DNA from: Pseudomonas putida
GTDB taxonomy: Bacteria > Pseudomonadota > Gammaproteobacteria > Pseudomonadales > Pseudomonadaceae
DNA: 64,000 bases
Reading direction: 5' to 3'
Assembly: GCF_026625125.1 (NCBI RefSeq)
Contig: NZ_CP113097.1
Coordinates: forward strand, 930,001 to 994,000
Shown here: in pieces, positions 49,100 to 60,503 of the stretch
How the letters are laid out: every line of letters begins with the position of its first letter
Position numbering within the stretch: the stretch's first letter is position 1
Position numbers and translations under genes: made by a program
The notes under the pieces: model-generated
What the model was told of the DNA's origin: nothing
The model's input: only the letters and a program-made list of their open reading frames with translations
Databases searched by the model: none

Positions 49100-50560
49100 T
49101 CAGAACTGGAAGTAAAGGAACGGCGAGTAGCTCTGCGCCGAAAGCTTGAGGATCGAGGCCACGAACAGCAGCAGGATCAGGGCACGGGTCATCACCCGGG
49201 TCCAGTCCAGGTCAAGCGAACCGTCGGCATTGACCTGCGCCGGCGTGCGGATTGCTGCCGGCGGGGTGGCATTGCGGTAGAAGTCGCGCAGGCCGAAAAA
49301 CGCCAGGGTGACGTAGGCAATGACCAAGGTCGCTACCTGCAGCCCGGTGAGCTGGGCGCGGTTGAGTTCGGACAGCTGCCACTCGCCGAAGCTGAACATG
49401 GCGCCGTACATGCGGCCGGCCACTTCCAGGTTTTCAGCGCGGAAGATCACCCAGCCGACCACCACCAGCAGGAAGGTGAACGCCCACTTGACCGGGTTGA
49501 AGCGCTGCGGATTGGTGTCCAGGCCCAGTGCGCGTTCGATTGCCAGCCACATGCCGTGCCAGGCACCCCAGATGATGTAAGTGAAGTTGGCGCCGTGCCA
49601 CAGGCCGCCCAGCAGCATGGTCAGGAACAGGTTGCGGTAGGTGTTGAAGGTGCCTTTACGGTTGCCGCCCAGGGTGATGTACAGGTAGTCGCGCAGCCAG
49701 GTCGACAGGCTGATGTGCCAGCGGCGCCAGAACTCGGTGATCGACTGGCTGATGTACGGCTGCTTGAAGTTCTCCATGAAGCGGAAGCCCATCATCAGCC
49801 CCAGGCCGATGGCCATGTCGCTGTAGCCGGAGAAGTCGAAGTACAGCTGTGCGGTGTAGGCCAGCGCACCGAGCCAGGCGTCACCGGTGGTCGGGTTCTG
49901 CAGGGCGAAGCAATGGTCGGCGACCACCGCCAGGGTGTCGGCGATGAACACTTTCTTGATGAAGCCCTGCATGAAGCGGGTGCAGCCTTCGGAGAACTTG
50001 TCCAGGGTGTGGGTGCGGTTGTTGAACTGGTCGACCAGGTCCTTGAAGCGCAGCACGGGGCCGGCGATCAGGTGCGGGAAGATCGCCACGAACGCCGCGA
50101 AGTCGATCAGGTTGCGAGTAGCCGGGGTGTCGCCGCGGTACACGTCGATGATGTAGCTGATCGATTCGAAGATGTAGAACGAGATACCGATCGGCAGCAG
50201 CACGTGGGTAAGGATGAAGGGCTCAAGGCCGAACGAGCTGATGATCGCGTTGAGGCTGTCGACGCCGAAGTTGGCGTACTTGAAATAGCCGAGGATCGCC
50301 AGGTCTACGCCCACGCCCAGCAGCAGCCAACGCTGTGCAGGCTTGGTGCGTACGCCGGCGGCACCCACTTTCAGGCCGATCCAGTAGTTCCACAGGGTGA
50401 CACCGGCGAACAGGGCGAGGAAGTCCACCCGCCACCAGGCGTAGAAGATGTAGCTGGCGACCAGCAGCAGCAGGTTGCGATAGCGTTGCCCGCTCAGGTA
50501 GTACAGGCCGAGGAATATCGGCAAGAACAGGAACAGGAACACGTTGGACGAGAAGACCAT
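49100..50560 (-). CDS. algI: Alginate O-acetyltransferase AlgI (MBOAT)
   Basis: The start at 50560 (MVFSSNVFLFLFLPIFLGLY) has AGGAGA upstream and gives 486 residues. It is a multi-spanning MBOAT-family protein that carries acetyl groups across the inner membrane. The essential histidine is His322 in GGLWHGANFTYIIWGAWHG, at the same number as in P. aeruginosa. The gene follows algL after an unusually wide 132-base gap that contains a hairpin, while algJ follows closely. Confidence 0.96.
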   Translation of the reverse strand: MVFSSNVFLFLFLPIFLGLYYLSGQRYRNLLLLVASYIFYAWWRVDFLALFAGVTLWNYWIGLKVGAAGVRTKPAQRWLLLGVGVDLAILGYFKYANFGVDSLNAIISSFGLEPFILTHVLLPIGISFYIFESISYIIDVYRGDTPATRNLIDFAAFVAIFPHLIAGPVLRFKDLVDQFNNRTHTLDKFSEGCTRFMQGFIKKVFIADTLAVVADHCFALQNPTTGDAWLGALAYTAQLYFDFSGYSDMAIGLGLMMGFRFMENFKQPYISQSITEFWRRWHISLSTWLRDYLYITLGGNRKGTFNTYRNLFLTMLLGGLWHGANFTYIIWGAWHGMWLAIERALGLDTNPQRFNPVKWAFTFLLVVVGWVIFRAENLEVAGRMYGAMFSFGEWQLSELNRAQLTGLQVATLVIAYVTLAFFGLRDFYRNATPPAAIRTPAQVNADGSLDLDWTRVMTRALILLLFVASILKLSAQSYSPFLYFQF

Positions 50561-50645
50561 CCCGGTTCTCCTAAATGGTTCACAGCATCCAGGGCAAAGC
50601 GCCCCCCAAACCCCCCAGCCCAAAAACCGGAAGGCACTTCGTATT

Positions 50646-50684
50646 CCTGTGGCAGCTGGCTTGGCGACAAGCCGGCTCCACAGG
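50646..50684 (-). repeat. Degenerate REP-like hairpin in the algL-algI gap
   Basis: The outer arms CCTGTGG (50646-50652) and CCACAGG (50678-50684) enclose the inner stem GGCTTG (50658-50663) and CAAGCC (50668-50673). The sequence resembles a worn REP element. It is the only structured insert within the alginate operon and could attenuate or stabilise the transcript between algL and algI. Confidence 0.65.
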
Positions 50685-50692
50685 GTTTCGCG

Positions 50693-51796
50693 TTATTTCT
50701 TCGAAGCCGCGCTCGGGTCATAGACCCGGGTCAAGTTGCCGCCAAGGCGGAAGCTGTCGAACGGCTGCATCTCGTGTTTGCGCTCAAGGGTGTCGCCCAC
50801 GCACTGGTACAGCGCGCACCAAGGCTCGAGCCAGGCGTACTTGCCGTCGACCTTGAGGTCCTTCATGTCCTGTTTCTCACCCGCACGTTCGGCGAAGTGG
50901 CGCGGGTCGCGGGCGCCGTACAGCACGCCTTCACCCAGGCGCTGCAGGGCAAAGTTGTTTTCGCTGCGCAGGTCCACGCCGTTGGCCTTGGCAAAGCTTG
51001 CGATCATCGCCAGTGGCGGCAGGGCGTAGTTGTGGTACGCCAGGGCACGCTGCTTGCGCTTGATTTCGTTGGGCAGGAAGCCCTGGTCGTCGATCTGGTT
51101 GGCGCCGATCTTGTATTCCTTCACCGCCCAGTCGAACAGGTCACGGCGGTCGGTGGCCACGGCGGTGGCCATCACCGACCAGGCCGCCCAATAGCTATGG
51201 TTGTTGATCTTCTCCAGCGGCAGGTTGCTCCAGTCGCGCACGGTCTGCTCGGCCAGGCGGGCGAACCACTTCTCGATCAGCTCGGCCTCGGCCTGGTGTG
51301 CGGCCAGGGGCTGCGAGTTGGAGAATTTCAGGCGCAGCCACGAGCCGCTCATGCTGCCCAGTGCCCATTTGCGCATGGACTTGCCGGTGTGGTTGTAGTT
51401 GGTGGACATCAGCGCATCGGCGCGCGCCCAGGTGCCCAGCCATGTCAGGGTGCAGTCCAGTTGTGCCGGACGGCCGTCACGCATGTACTGGTTGACCATC
51501 TTGGCGACACCACGCTCCAGGGTGGTGATGTCTTTGGTGGAGTCGCGGAAGGCTTGTTCCGACTCCTTGTTCAGGGTCGCCCGAGCCTTGTCAGAGCCTT
51601 CGTACTTGCTGCGAAACTGCAGCGCGCCGGTGTAGGGTTTGGGCGCAGATTCGCAGCGGAAGTTGCCGTCACTGGTCTTGATCTTTTCAATCCCCTCGTA
51701 ATAACCCTGAGGGGGTACCAGCGCGGCATGCGCGGCACCGCCGGTCAGGGCCAGCACGAGCAGGGCGGGGCTGAAGAGTCGCTTGAATGCAGTCAT
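50693..51796 (-). CDS. algL: Alginate lyase AlgL
   Basis: The start at 51796 ([20 protein letters not shown]) opens a signal peptide ending AAHAA; the longer frame overlaps algX. The precursor has 367 residues, normal for a family 5 polysaccharide lyase. The catalytic histidine lies in NNHSYWAAW (His200). The enzyme cleaves periplasmic alginate, clearing material that is misguided into the periplasm during secretion. It starts 7 bases after algX. Confidence 0.96.
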   Translation of the reverse strand: MTAFKRLFSPALLVLALTGGAAHAALVPPQGYYEGIEKIKTSDGNFRCESAPKPYTGALQFRSKYEGSDKARATLNKESEQAFRDSTKDITTLERGVAKMVNQYMRDGRPAQLDCTLTWLGTWARADALMSTNYNHTGKSMRKWALGSMSGSWLRLKFSNSQPLAAHQAEAELIEKWFARLAEQTVRDWSNLPLEKINNHSYWAAWSVMATAVATDRRDLFDWAVKEYKIGANQIDDQGFLPNEIKRKQRALAYHNYALPPLAMIASFAKANGVDLRSENNFALQRLGEGVLYGARDPRHFAERAGEKQDMKDLKVDGKYAWLEPWCALYQCVGDTLERKHEMQPFDSFRLGGNLTRVYDPSAASKK

Positions 51797-51803
51797 GGTC
51801 GCC

Positions 51804-53243
51804 TCACTGGCCGGCCTGCGCGGTTTGCGCGGGCACGGCGTAGTTGTTGCGTTTGCAGAGCTTGGCCTCGACTTTCTGGGTACCGTTTTCCGGCCCCTGG
51901 ACCTCGAGTGCCAACAGGTTCTGGCTGGCCCAGTCCTCGTCTTCACGCATCTGGAAGACGAAGCGGCCATTGGTGTCGGAGGTTTCCGGCTTCTCGATCT
52001 TGATGTCCTCGTGGCGCCCGTTGAGGTACCAGAGAGTGGCTTGCAGCACCTTCACCGAAGGGTCTTCGAACTTGATGTCCATCTGCAGGTTGCGGTTGAT
52101 AAGGTCCTTGATCACGCCGCCCTTGCCGTTGACCATCAGCTCGTTCTTGCCGGGCTTGAGGGTGCTGCTGGCGCTCATCAGTGCCGGGCGCGCGTCACAG
52201 CCATCGTCGAGCAGCGCGAGGATCTGCCGCCAGATGGTTTCCTGGTCCAGGCGATACAGGGGCGAGAATTCCCAGATGAGGATCTTCGGTGGATTGTTCT
52301 GGAATTCCTCACTGCCCAGGTACTCGATCATCGAGCCTTCCAGGCCGCCACCAGGGAAGGCGACGTTGAGCACGTCGGCACCGATGTACTGCTCCAGGAA
52401 GCCGGAGAAGTTGTAGTTCTTGCCGCTGTGGCTGGTGCCGACCAGGGTGATCTGGGCGTTACCGCTGTCACCGAACAGATCGTCGCCGCCGCTGGCACCT
52501 TTCGGTTCGGTGGCGAACTGGTCCATGTACTGCACGGCGTAGCTGGTGCCGCACAGTTGCCCGGCAACGTTGTGCAGGGTGCCGGTCTTGCCCATGCGCC
52601 CGGACTTGTGGGTTTCGAATTCCTTGCGTGGGATACCTTCGAAGGCCGGCATCTTGTGGACGGTGTCGGCCACGATTTTGGCTGCACGCTCAGCGCCGTA
52701 AGGCGTCCAGTGCTGGTCACCACGGAAGTAGAAGTCCTTGCCCTGGTCGGCGGCCGCCAACTGTTCGTTGGTCAGCGGCGACAGGTCCGGCACGTTGTAG
52801 CCCATGCTGGCGAAGCGCTTGAGCATGGCCTGGTAGTTGCCAAGGGCCTTCTGGTAATCGAAGGCGGCTTTCTCGGCCGGGTTGAGCATGTTGCGGTTCA
52901 CCAGGCCTCGGGTGGGCTGGTACACCATCACCAGTTCAACGCCGCGCTTCTTGAACGCGTCGTGCACTTGCTGCAGGCGTTTGTAGCCTGCCGGAGTGGT
53001 GTTGAACTCGGTACGCAGGTCTTCGCGGGTACGGAACAGCCAGTCGCCCTTGGCCTGTACCAGCGTGGTGAAGTTCTGCTGGTAGCGGGTGGTGTAGCGA
53101 CTGGCGTCGTGTGCTTCGGGGCACAGCTGGCAGCAAGGCTCGGCGGTGAAGGTCGGCGCCTTGACCTCGTCGGCGCGCACGCCCTGGCTAATGGCCAGGA
53201 GGGCGGCGGACAGGCCCAGCAATTTCATCAAGTGTGGGGTCAT
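51804..53243 (-). CDS. algX: Alginate acetyltransferase and assembly protein AlgX
   Basis: This 479-residue periplasmic protein has a signal peptide ([20 protein letters not shown]) and an SGNH-like domain with Asp176 and His178 in GDQHWTPYG and Ser271 in [13 protein letters not shown]-terminal carbohydrate-binding module starts at about 340. It is the terminal O-acetyltransferase and also part of the periplasmic secretion complex with AlgK and AlgG. It lies 13 bases after algG. Confidence 0.96.
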   Translation of the reverse strand: MTPHLMKLLGLSAALLAISQGVRADEVKAPTFTAEPCCQLCPEAHDASRYTTRYQQNFTTLVQAKGDWLFRTREDLRTEFNTTPAGYKRLQQVHDAFKKRGVELVMVYQPTRGLVNRNMLNPAEKAAFDYQKALGNYQAMLKRFASMGYNVPDLSPLTNEQLAAADQGKDFYFRGDQHWTPYGAERAAKIVADTVHKMPAFEGIPRKEFETHKSGRMGKTGTLHNVAGQLCGTSYAVQYMDQFATEPKGASGGDDLFGDSGNAQITLVGTSHSGKNYNFSGFLEQYIGADVLNVAFPGGGLEGSMIEYLGSEEFQNNPPKILIWEFSPLYRLDQETIWRQILALLDDGCDARPALMSASSTLKPGKNELMVNGKGGVIKDLINRNLQMDIKFEDPSVKVLQATLWYLNGRHEDIKIEKPETSDTNGRFVFQMREDEDWASQNLLALEVQGPENGTQKVEAKLCKRNNYAVPAQTAQAGQ

Positions 53244-53256
53244 GGTCTGGGCTTCC

Positions 53257-54816
53257 TTAATCGATCATTTCGGTCTGGCGTTCGACCGGGTCGATCAGCA
53301 CGGCCTTCTGCTGGCGCACCAGCAGGTCGAGGATTTCGTCCTGGCGCTCACCGAGGATGCCGTTGAGGCTGATGCCGCTGGCCTTGCGCGGGGCGAGCAT
53401 GGAGACTTTGTACAGCTCCACCGAGAGCGGTGAGTCGATCGAAAGAGGCCCTGAGCCATTGGCCGCCAGCTCACCGCCGACCACGATCAGGGACACCTTG
53501 GTGTCGAACGGGTCGAGGGCGATGTCACGGTCGGTATCGGACAAGTCCTTGATGTGCCCGTAGACACCCACCAGGCCATTGGCCACGGCGACGTTTTCAT
53601 ACAGGCGGATGTTCACGCTGTTACGCACGCGGATGCCGTGGCGACGGTTGTTGATCAGCTTGTTGCCCCAGATCAGGTTGTCGCCGCTCTCGTACAACGT
53701 GATGCCATCGGTGTGGTTGCGGTAGATCTCGTTGTAGGCGATCAGGTTGTTGACGCTGTTACGGTCGATCACCACGCCCGAGAGCTTGTTGTCGTAGCTC
53801 TTGTTGTTGATGATCCAGCTGTCATTGACCTCACGCGATACGATGATCCCGTGCTTTTTCTTGGTGCCATACACTGTGTTGCCGGCGATGATCAGGCGGT
53901 GCGAGCGGTCGTGCGGGTCGATGCCGTAGACGATGTTGTCGCGGTAGGTGCTGTCCTTGACCACGAAGTCCTGGGTCTCGTAGCAGTAGAACCCGTACCA
54001 CATGTCGCTGAATTCCGAGCCGATGATCCAGCCGGTGGGCTCCGGGCGGCCCATGCGCTTGGCCATGTTCGGGGTGTACTGCGAGATGCTCACACCGTAC
54101 GACTTGGACTTGGCATAGCCAAAGCTGGCCATCTTGGTGTTGACGATGTACGTCTCGGTGCCGCCCCACGACAGCAGGAACGGGCGGAATTCCTTGGGCG
54201 AGCGGAAGGTCGCCGGACCGTTGTCCTTCTCGCGCCAGCCAGTGACCTGGGTGTCGCTGACAAACAGTTTGCCGTCATTGACCAGGAATGCGCCGCCCTC
54301 CTGGGACAGGCGCAGTTGCTTGACCTTGCCGTCGATCTCAAGGATGCCCTTGTGCCCAACCACGATCGGTAGGCGCGCCAGGTAAACCCCTGGCTCGACT
54401 TCGCTGAGGTACTGTTTGGGCACCTTCTTGCTCAGCTCGACCAGGTCGACATGGCCATCATCGACAAAGATCGCCTGGGGGATGCCGTGCTGGCGTTGTA
54501 CCCACTCGGCAGCCTTGTTGTCGCCGCCGATGAATTCCTTGAGCGATTCTTCTTGCAGCATGCGGCGCACGCTGACCTTGCCCTTGTGGCTGCGGTCGAT
54601 CTTTTTCTGCACGGCGGCGGCGGTGTAACCGCTCAGATCGGGCAGCTTGGGCGGGTCCATGTGCAGCGGCTCGGTCGGGGCGCTGGACACGGTGTAGGTC
54701 TTGGCCTGCTGCAGTTCCTTGGCAATCACCGCAGGTTCTGCGGCGACGGCCAGGCCTGTGGCCAGCAGCAAAGCGCTGGCCAGAAGGCTGTGACGTATGT
54801 GCGGGTGAAGGTTCAT
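53257..54816 (-). CDS. algG: Alginate C5-mannuronan epimerase AlgG
   Basis: This 519-residue periplasmic enzyme converts mannuronate to guluronate in the polymer. After the signal peptide (SLLASALLLATGLAVAAEP) there is a right-handed beta-helix with repeated N-x-I/V patterns (about 200-450). The catalytic motif DPHDRS is at 300-305 with His302. AlgG also takes part in the trans-envelope complex. It follows algE by 19 bases. Confidence 0.96.
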   Translation of the reverse strand: MNLHPHIRHSLLASALLLATGLAVAAEPAVIAKELQQAKTYTVSSAPTEPLHMDPPKLPDLSGYTAAAVQKKIDRSHKGKVSVRRMLQEESLKEFIGGDNKAAEWVQRQHGIPQAIFVDDGHVDLVELSKKVPKQYLSEVEPGVYLARLPIVVGHKGILEIDGKVKQLRLSQEGGAFLVNDGKLFVSDTQVTGWREKDNGPATFRSPKEFRPFLLSWGGTETYIVNTKMASFGYAKSKSYGVSISQYTPNMAKRMGRPEPTGWIIGSEFSDMWYGFYCYETQDFVVKDSTYRDNIVYGIDPHDRSHRLIIAGNTVYGTKKKHGIIVSREVNDSWIINNKSYDNKLSGVVIDRNSVNNLIAYNEIYRNHTDGITLYESGDNLIWGNKLINNRRHGIRVRNSVNIRLYENVAVANGLVGVYGHIKDLSDTDRDIALDPFDTKVSLIVVGGELAANGSGPLSIDSPLSVELYKVSMLAPRKASGISLNGILGERQDEILDLLVRQQKAVLIDPVERQTEMID

Positions 54817-54835
54817 TGCAGGTCCTCTACCGGCC

Positions 54836-56314
54836 TCAGAAGCGCCAGATCACGTCGACGAAGGCGCGGTGCATGTAAGAATCCGCTTCCTTGCCATAGG
54901 CATCGCCGGGTTTGAACACACCGGCACGCAGGCGCACCAGCGCGGACGGCTCGTCGATCGCCTGGCTCATCGAAGCGGGCAGCAGGCCCTGCTTGAAGTA
55001 CTTGGTGACGACCACGTCCATTTCCTGGCCCAGGTCTTTCTCGCCGTTGACCAGCGGGCGGTTCACGCCGTTGTCGTTGACCGCGGCGTTGATGCCGCTG
55101 GAGCCGATGTTCTGCGAGCCATCGACACGCCAGAACTTGTGGTAGATGAAGCTGGCGTCGTAGTCCTCGCGCAGTTGCCAGGAGGCGAACAGCGTGGCCG
55201 CCTGCAGGTTGCCCAGCTCGCCACGGAAGGCCTCGCCGAAGCGGTGTACGCGCGAGCGGGTACCGGTGAAGTTGGAGCGGTTGCTCTCAAGGCCGGTCTG
55301 CTCGAAGTTGTTCGAACCGTCGTCGCCACCGCCGCCGCTGCCGCGGGCATAGGCCGCGCCGACCTGCCAGTTCGGGTCCAGACGCAGGCGGATGCCCAGG
55401 TCGGTGGCCCAGGCATTGACGTCGCCGCTCTGCTTGCCGGTGACGACCTGATCGTCACCGACCAGCTGGCTGTTGAGCTTGTCGCGATCACCGGTCAGCC
55501 AGGTCAGGCTGCCCCAGTAGTTGACGGTGTGGTCGTTGCGCCAGTTGTAGGCGTCGCTGTTGGCTTCCAGGCCCAGCCAGGTGAGGTCGCCGGTGCGGGT
55601 CTTGTCCAGTGCGTCGATGGTTTCGCCCGGGCTTTTCAGGCTGCCACTGTCATGGGTGTGGTGAGCGCGCAGGCCGACCCAGTGGCCCGGTGTCCACTGC
55701 GTGGCGACGTTACCGTAGAGGTGCGTACGGTCTTCGTCTTCCGGGGCCAGCTCGGTCAGGTCGGTGCGGTACTCGCTGAAGCGCTGGGCCACACCCAGGT
55801 CCGCCTTGAGCAAGGTGGTGTCGAAGGTCCAGTTCAACGCTTCGATGTTGGTGTCGCGCCACATCCCGTCGTCGCTGCGCAGGCGTTGGCGACCCAGGCG
55901 CAGTTGCTCGCCGGGGTACGCGGTGAGGCCACTGTAGCCAACCCAGAACTCGCGCATGGCCAGGTAGCTCTTGTCGGGTTGACGGCTGTCGTCACCGGTG
56001 TCGGTGGTGGTGCCGTCGTCGTTCTGGCGCAAGGTGTCGGTTTCGATGGTGTCGGTGGCGGCGACGGCCTGGCCCATGGCATAGGCACTCCAGTTGCCGC
56101 GCTCGCCATACACCCAAGGGCGCAGGTCCAGGCCCAGGCCGTTGACGTCACCGCCGGAGCGGGTGCCCAGGTCGCGATCGTCTTCCGACTGGCCGGTGAT
56201 TTTTACATCCAGGCCGAAGTTCTTCTGGGCAGTCATGTCGGCCAGGGTCGGGCAGGACCACAGCAGGGCGAAGCTCAGGCCGATACCGGCTTTCACGAAG
56301 GGATTGAGCGTCAT
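54836..56314 (-). CDS. algE: Outer-membrane alginate porin AlgE
   Basis: The 492-residue precursor has a signal peptide ([20 protein letters not shown]) and a long beta-barrel rich in Trp, Tyr and Asp, ending in the C-terminal signature DVIWRF. It forms the anion-selective channel through which alginate leaves the cell. Its start codon overlaps the algK stop by 4 bases, which fits the known AlgK-AlgE partnership. Confidence 0.96.
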   Translation of the reverse strand: MTLNPFVKAGIGLSFALLWSCPTLADMTAQKNFGLDVKITGQSEDDRDLGTRSGGDVNGLGLDLRPWVYGERGNWSAYAMGQAVAATDTIETDTLRQNDDGTTTDTGDDSRQPDKSYLAMREFWVGYSGLTAYPGEQLRLGRQRLRSDDGMWRDTNIEALNWTFDTTLLKADLGVAQRFSEYRTDLTELAPEDEDRTHLYGNVATQWTPGHWVGLRAHHTHDSGSLKSPGETIDALDKTRTGDLTWLGLEANSDAYNWRNDHTVNYWGSLTWLTGDRDKLNSQLVGDDQVVTGKQSGDVNAWATDLGIRLRLDPNWQVGAAYARGSGGGGDDGSNNFEQTGLESNRSNFTGTRSRVHRFGEAFRGELGNLQAATLFASWQLREDYDASFIYHKFWRVDGSQNIGSSGINAAVNDNGVNRPLVNGEKDLGQEMDVVVTKYFKQGLLPASMSQAIDEPSALVRLRAGVFKPGDAYGKEADSYMHRAFVDVIWRF

Positions 56315-57738
56315 AGCGAGTCCTCACCGTCTACTTCTTTTTCGTCGTCTTGCAGGGCCTCGAGGGCCAGGGTGCTGGCGCCGCCTTGGGCCATGCTGCC
56401 GCGAGCCTGCCTTTCCTGCGCCAGCAGGCTCTGCGCCTGGCTGCGCTGGTCAGGCGTGAGTTGTTGGTCGAGTTGCTGCAGCAGTTCGGTGGCTTGCGGC
56501 GTCGGGTTGGCCTGCGCAAGCTGGGCGAATACCCAGGCGTCGCCCGGTTGAGGGCGAATGCCATGGCCTTCGCTGAACAGCTGGGCAAGGGCGTAGTCGG
56601 CACTGTTCTGGCCACCGCGGGCGGCGCTGAGCAGATGGTCGACGGCCTTTTGCGGCTCGACGTTGCCCAGGTAGCCACGGCGATACAGCTGGCCAAGGTA
56701 GTAGTGGGCGCTGACTTCGCCGGCCTCGGCAGCGGCCTGCAAGTGGCGTTCGGCCTTTTCGGCATCCGCGGGCAAGGTCTTGCCTTCGTAGTACAGGCGG
56801 CCCAGCAGCAGTTCGGCGCGCGGCTGTTCGGCTTCGCGGCCCTTGTCGATGTAGGCCATCAACTGGTCGGTGTCGCCCAGTTCCGGGAAGTCGTAGACCA
56901 GTTGCGCCAGGCTCACCCAAGAAGCCGGATTGGCCTCAGCGACCTGTTCCAGCAGCGCCTTGGCGGTTTTCTCGTCGGTCTGGCCCAGGCTGCGGTCGGC
57001 CAGTACACGGGCAACGCTGTCGACCCGAGTGGCAGGCACCGAACCGCGGGCATAGGCGGATTTGAGCTGGCCGATCAGGGCAGCCTGCTGGTCGGCCTGG
57101 CCGCGTTTCTGGTACACGGTGGCCAGTTCTACATAGCAGATGTCGTTGGTGTTCAGCGCAGCCTTGCAGATGTCCTCGACCTCAGCCAGGTGCTGGTTGT
57201 AGGTCCCCTGGGTGCGATACAGCAGCACCTGGGCCAGGCCCGCTTCCGGGTTGCCGGCCGCGCGCCACTGGTCGATCTGCTGCTGGGCATTGATGTCGGG
57301 GAAGCTCTGCGGGTAGGTCAGGTAGAGCATCGCCAGCGGGATCAGGGTGTTGCCTTGGCCCTGCTTGGCGGCGAGCTTGAGCAGGGTCTGGGCTTCTTCG
57401 CGTTCTGCCTGGGTGCTGTCGGGCTTGGCCACCAGCAGGCGGCCGAGGCGTGCCTGGGCGCGTGGCGAAGTGGCCGCCGCAGCGCGATAAGTGGCCTCGG
57501 CTTCCTTGAGCTGATCGGGGTCACGGGTAGCGACCTTGATGTCGGCCAGGCCGACTTGTGCCTCGCTGTAGCCCAGGTCCGCCAGCGCCTTGTAGTTACG
57601 CTCGGCCAGCGCGGTGTCACCGCGCTTGAGGGCTTCGTTGGCCAGGCGCTGGTCGGGCAGGCCGGCACAGCCTGCCAGGGCGATGGCCGCGGCCAGGGCG
57701 CAGAGGCCCAGGCTTGCGCTCTTCTTGTGGGGCATCAT
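56311..57738 (-). CDS. algK: Alginate scaffold lipoprotein AlgK
   Basis: This 475-residue outer-membrane lipoprotein has a signal and lipobox ([13 protein letters not shown]) followed by many TPR/Sel1-like repeats, for example [30 protein letters not shown] and the next unit. It helps place AlgE in the outer membrane and forms part of the secretion complex. It lies 12 bases after alg44 and overlaps algE. Confidence 0.96.
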   Translation of the reverse strand: MMPHKKSASLGLCALAAAIALAGCAGLPDQRLANEALKRGDTALAERNYKALADLGYSEAQVGLADIKVATRDPDQLKEAEATYRAAAATSPRAQARLGRLLVAKPDSTQAEREEAQTLLKLAAKQGQGNTLIPLAMLYLTYPQSFPDINAQQQIDQWRAAGNPEAGLAQVLLYRTQGTYNQHLAEVEDICKAALNTNDICYVELATVYQKRGQADQQAALIGQLKSAYARGSVPATRVDSVARVLADRSLGQTDEKTAKALLEQVAEANPASWVSLAQLVYDFPELGDTDQLMAYIDKGREAEQPRAELLLGRLYYEGKTLPADAEKAERHLQAAAEAGEVSAHYYLGQLYRRGYLGNVEPQKAVDHLLSAARGGQNSADYALAQLFSEGHGIRPQPGDAWVFAQLAQANPTPQATELLQQLDQQLTPDQRSQAQSLLAQERQARGSMAQGGASTLALEALQDDEKEVDGEDSL

Positions 57739-57750
57739 GCGTTGATCCTC

Positions 57751-58917
57751 TTACAGCCCACGGGCCGCGGCTTTGTCGATCAGCCAGTTGAGCGAAGGGC
57801 CACGGTCACTGCTGACCGATGCCGGGCGCCCGGCCAGCTCGGCAGGCAGGCCGCCGTCTGGTTTGATCTGCACGCGGATGTCGGAGGCCAGGTTTTCGCT
57901 GTTGAGGCTGGTGCTGCTGACGATCTGCCCGGTGCGCACTTCGTTTTCGCCAGCCACCTGGAAGTTGACGCGGGTACCTGGCTTGACTTCATCGAACTGG
58001 CGGTAGCTGAAGCGTGCTTCGACCATCGGGTTGCTGGTCCGCGGGATCAGCTGGAAGATCGGCTGGCCTTTGGCGGCGTACTGGCCGTCGTCCACCAGTT
58101 GGCGGGCGACCACGCAATCGCAGGGGCTGGTGAGGGTGCCGGAGAGTTGCTTGCCGAACAGTTCTTCGACCTTGGCCGGCTCCAGCTGCGAGTCGTCCAG
58201 GTGGCCCTTGAGCATGTCCAGCATGCTGGTGCTGAAACTGGCCAGCGGCGCGCCTTTGACCACCATGCCGCCGGGCTCGACCAGGCTGTTGACGGTGCCG
58301 TCGCGCGGCATGGTGATGCTGGTGGTCGGCACCGCGACCACGCCGGCTTCGGCGTGGCTGACGAAGTACATGCCGTACAGCGATTTGGCGACGAAGCCGA
58401 AGGCGGCAACACCGACCACAAACACGCCCAGGGTGACGGTCACTGCCTTGAACCGGCCGAAGGCGGACAGGCCAGAGCCGCCGTCCTTCTGTTTGCGCGC
58501 CTTGGTGAAGTTGTCGCGCTGCAGGGTGCTGAGCACGTCGCCGACGCTGATCAGCTCACCTGAAAGGTGGCTGGTGATGATGTGGCGCAGGGTGGCGATG
58601 TCGCGCGGTTCGAGGTTCTGGAACTGTGCACCGGTGCGGCCGTCGCTCGGGTTGCAGGAGCGCACCTGAAACTCGATGTCCATCGACAGGCCCAGGTTGT
58701 CGACCACGAACTGCAAGCGCCCGCGCAGTACCTGGCCGACCTGCAGCGGCTGCTTGGCGAAGAAGCTCAAGCCGCCAGCGGACAGGTCTTCGACCTTGAC
58801 CTCATGGGTCTGGCGTTCGCCATCGAGGTAGCGCAGCTTGGCTGGGATGCGCACCCGGGCATGCTGGCGCTGGGCTTCGGACTCATGCACGACATTGACG
58901 TTCACGGCGGTATTCAT
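57751..58917 (-). CDS. alg44: Alg44, c-di-GMP-binding alginate polymerisation protein
   Basis: This 388-residue protein has a cytoplasmic PilZ domain (about 14-120) with Arg17 and Arg21 in QRQHARVR and Asp44/Ser46 in DLSAGG, the same residues and numbers that bind c-di-GMP in P. aeruginosa. One membrane helix follows (TVTLGVFVVGVAAFGFVA) and then an HlyD-like periplasmic part. It activates the polymerase Alg8 on binding c-di-GMP. It follows alg8 by 37 bases. Confidence 0.97.
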   Translation of the reverse strand: MNTAVNVNVVHESEAQRQHARVRIPAKLRYLDGERQTHEVKVEDLSAGGLSFFAKQPLQVGQVLRGRLQFVVDNLGLSMDIEFQVRSCNPSDGRTGAQFQNLEPRDIATLRHIITSHLSGELISVGDVLSTLQRDNFTKARKQKDGGSGLSAFGRFKAVTVTLGVFVVGVAAFGFVAKSLYGMYFVSHAEAGVVAVPTTSITMPRDGTVNSLVEPGGMVVKGAPLASFSTSMLDMLKGHLDDSQLEPAKVEELFGKQLSGTLTSPCDCVVARQLVDDGQYAAKGQPIFQLIPRTSNPMVEARFSYRQFDEVKPGTRVNFQVAGENEVRTGQIVSSTSLNSENLASDIRVQIKPDGGLPAELAGRPASVSSDRGPSLNWLIDKAAARGL

Positions 58918-58954
58918 GGTGATTTGTTCCTGTTAGTTCCGATCCGGGTTTGGC

Positions 58955-60445
58955 TCACACGACCATGAACAGCACAGCGACGAAGATGCTGGCAGCCGAG
59001 AAGGTCATGGTCCGCGAGGACCAGGTGTTGAACCATTGTTGAAAACTGGCGAGGTCGCGTTTCAGGGCAGTCGGTTGGCGGGTCCAGGACTGCTTGTCGA
59101 GGCGGAAGAACACGTAGATCTTCATCATTGCCCCGACGATCTGGTTGTAATAGAGGATCAGCGGATAGGCCGGGCCGACGTTGTGCCCCGAGCACAGCAG
59201 CATGATGGTGAGGATCAGGCGGGTGATGCCGATCCACAGCAGGTACACCAGCAGGAAGCCCAGGCCGAACTTGAGGCTGGCGATCACGGCCACGGTCAGG
59301 CCCAGGAGGCTGGTCCACATCGACACACGCTGGTCGAACAGCACGATGCTGGTGAACAGCCCCAGGCGGCGCAGGCCCAAGCCCAGCGCGCGGGAGTTCT
59401 GGCGCAGGTTGTTGCCGTACCAGCGGTACATCAGTTTGCGGCTGGCCTTGAGGAAGCTTTTCTCCGGCGGGTGTTCGACCGTGTTGATGGCGGCGTCCGG
59501 CACGTAGAAGGTGTCGTAGCCAAGGCGCATCAGGCTGAACCAGCTGGACTTGTCGTCACCGGTGAGGAACTTGAAGCGGCCCAGGCGCCAGTGCATCAGC
59601 GAGTCGCTTTCGACGTCGGCGATGAACTCGGGGTTGGTCACCACGCTGGCACGGAACATCGACATGCGCCCGGTCATGGTCAGCACGCGCTTGCTCAGTG
59701 CCATCGAGCACATGTTGATATGGCGCTGGGCGAAGCGCAGCTTGTGCCACTCGCTCATGATGTAGCCACCGCGCACTTCGCAGAACTCGTTGGTGGTCAG
59801 GCCACCCACGTTCGGGTACAGCTTGAACCACGGTACGGTCTTGCGAACCACGCCTTCGGCCAGCACGGTATCGCCGTCGATCACCGCGACAACGGCGTTT
59901 TCATCCGGCAGCATGCGCGAGATGGCGCGGAAACCGTACGCCAGGCCATCACGCTTGCCGGTCCCGGCGATGCGCACGATGTCCAGCTTCACGTGGGCGG
60001 GCGGGTTGTATTTGGCCCACAGGCTCTTTACCAGCAGTTCATCGGACATTTCCACCAGCGAACAGACCACGGTGGTGGGGAAACCACAATCGATCGCTTC
60101 ACGGATCACCGAGCTGTACACCTGCGCGGTGGTCAACGCTTCGATGCGGAAACTGGTGACCATCAGGTACACGTGTGACGGGTCGGCTGCAGCGCCCATC
60201 TTCTGCACCTTGCGGCGCAGGTAGGGGTACACGCCGTAGAGGAAGATCATGCCGCGGATGAAATGGGTGGCGCCCATGGAGTAGCGCCAGATGCCGACTG
60301 CGCCGACCAGGAAGATGAAGTGCTTGGACTGCGAGTCGAAGATGTCGGCCGGCAAGGCCAGGGCGATCAACATGAGCAGGCTCATGTAGAGCAGCCAACC
60401 GGCGCACTGCAACAGCACTGTCTGTAGCCTTTGCATGTTCAGCAT
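58955..60445 (-). CDS. alg8: Alginate polymerase Alg8
   Basis: This 496-residue inner-membrane family 2 glycosyltransferase polymerises GDP-mannuronate. Two N-terminal helices precede the catalytic domain with VIDGDT (Asp190, Asp192), FLTGDDKSS and the downstream [17 protein letters not shown], in place of a classic QxxRW. Three or more helices close the protein. A start 3 codons downstream is equally possible. It is 58 bases after algD, the longest gap in the first half of the operon. Confidence 0.96.
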   Translation of the reverse strand: MLNMQRLQTVLLQCAGWLLYMSLLMLIALALPADIFDSQSKHFIFLVGAVGIWRYSMGATHFIRGMIFLYGVYPYLRRKVQKMGAAADPSHVYLMVTSFRIEALTTAQVYSSVIREAIDCGFPTTVVCSLVEMSDELLVKSLWAKYNPPAHVKLDIVRIAGTGKRDGLAYGFRAISRMLPDENAVVAVIDGDTVLAEGVVRKTVPWFKLYPNVGGLTTNEFCEVRGGYIMSEWHKLRFAQRHINMCSMALSKRVLTMTGRMSMFRASVVTNPEFIADVESDSLMHWRLGRFKFLTGDDKSSWFSLMRLGYDTFYVPDAAINTVEHPPEKSFLKASRKLMYRWYGNNLRQNSRALGLGLRRLGLFTSIVLFDQRVSMWTSLLGLTVAVIASLKFGLGFLLVYLLWIGITRLILTIMLLCSGHNVGPAYPLILYYNQIVGAMMKIYVFFRLDKQSWTRQPTALKRDLASFQQWFNTWSSRTMTFSAASIFVAVLFMVV

Positions 60446-60503
60446 CCGTTGAGAAATCTGGAAAAAGGGCAGCGCAGGAGGCCTGCGCTGCCGGGCTGCT
60501 GGC

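Noticed and set aside
49076..52003. Plus-strand frame of 975 codons over algI, algL and algJ/X ends
   Set aside because: It crosses several well-supported alginate genes on the other strand and has no domain features.
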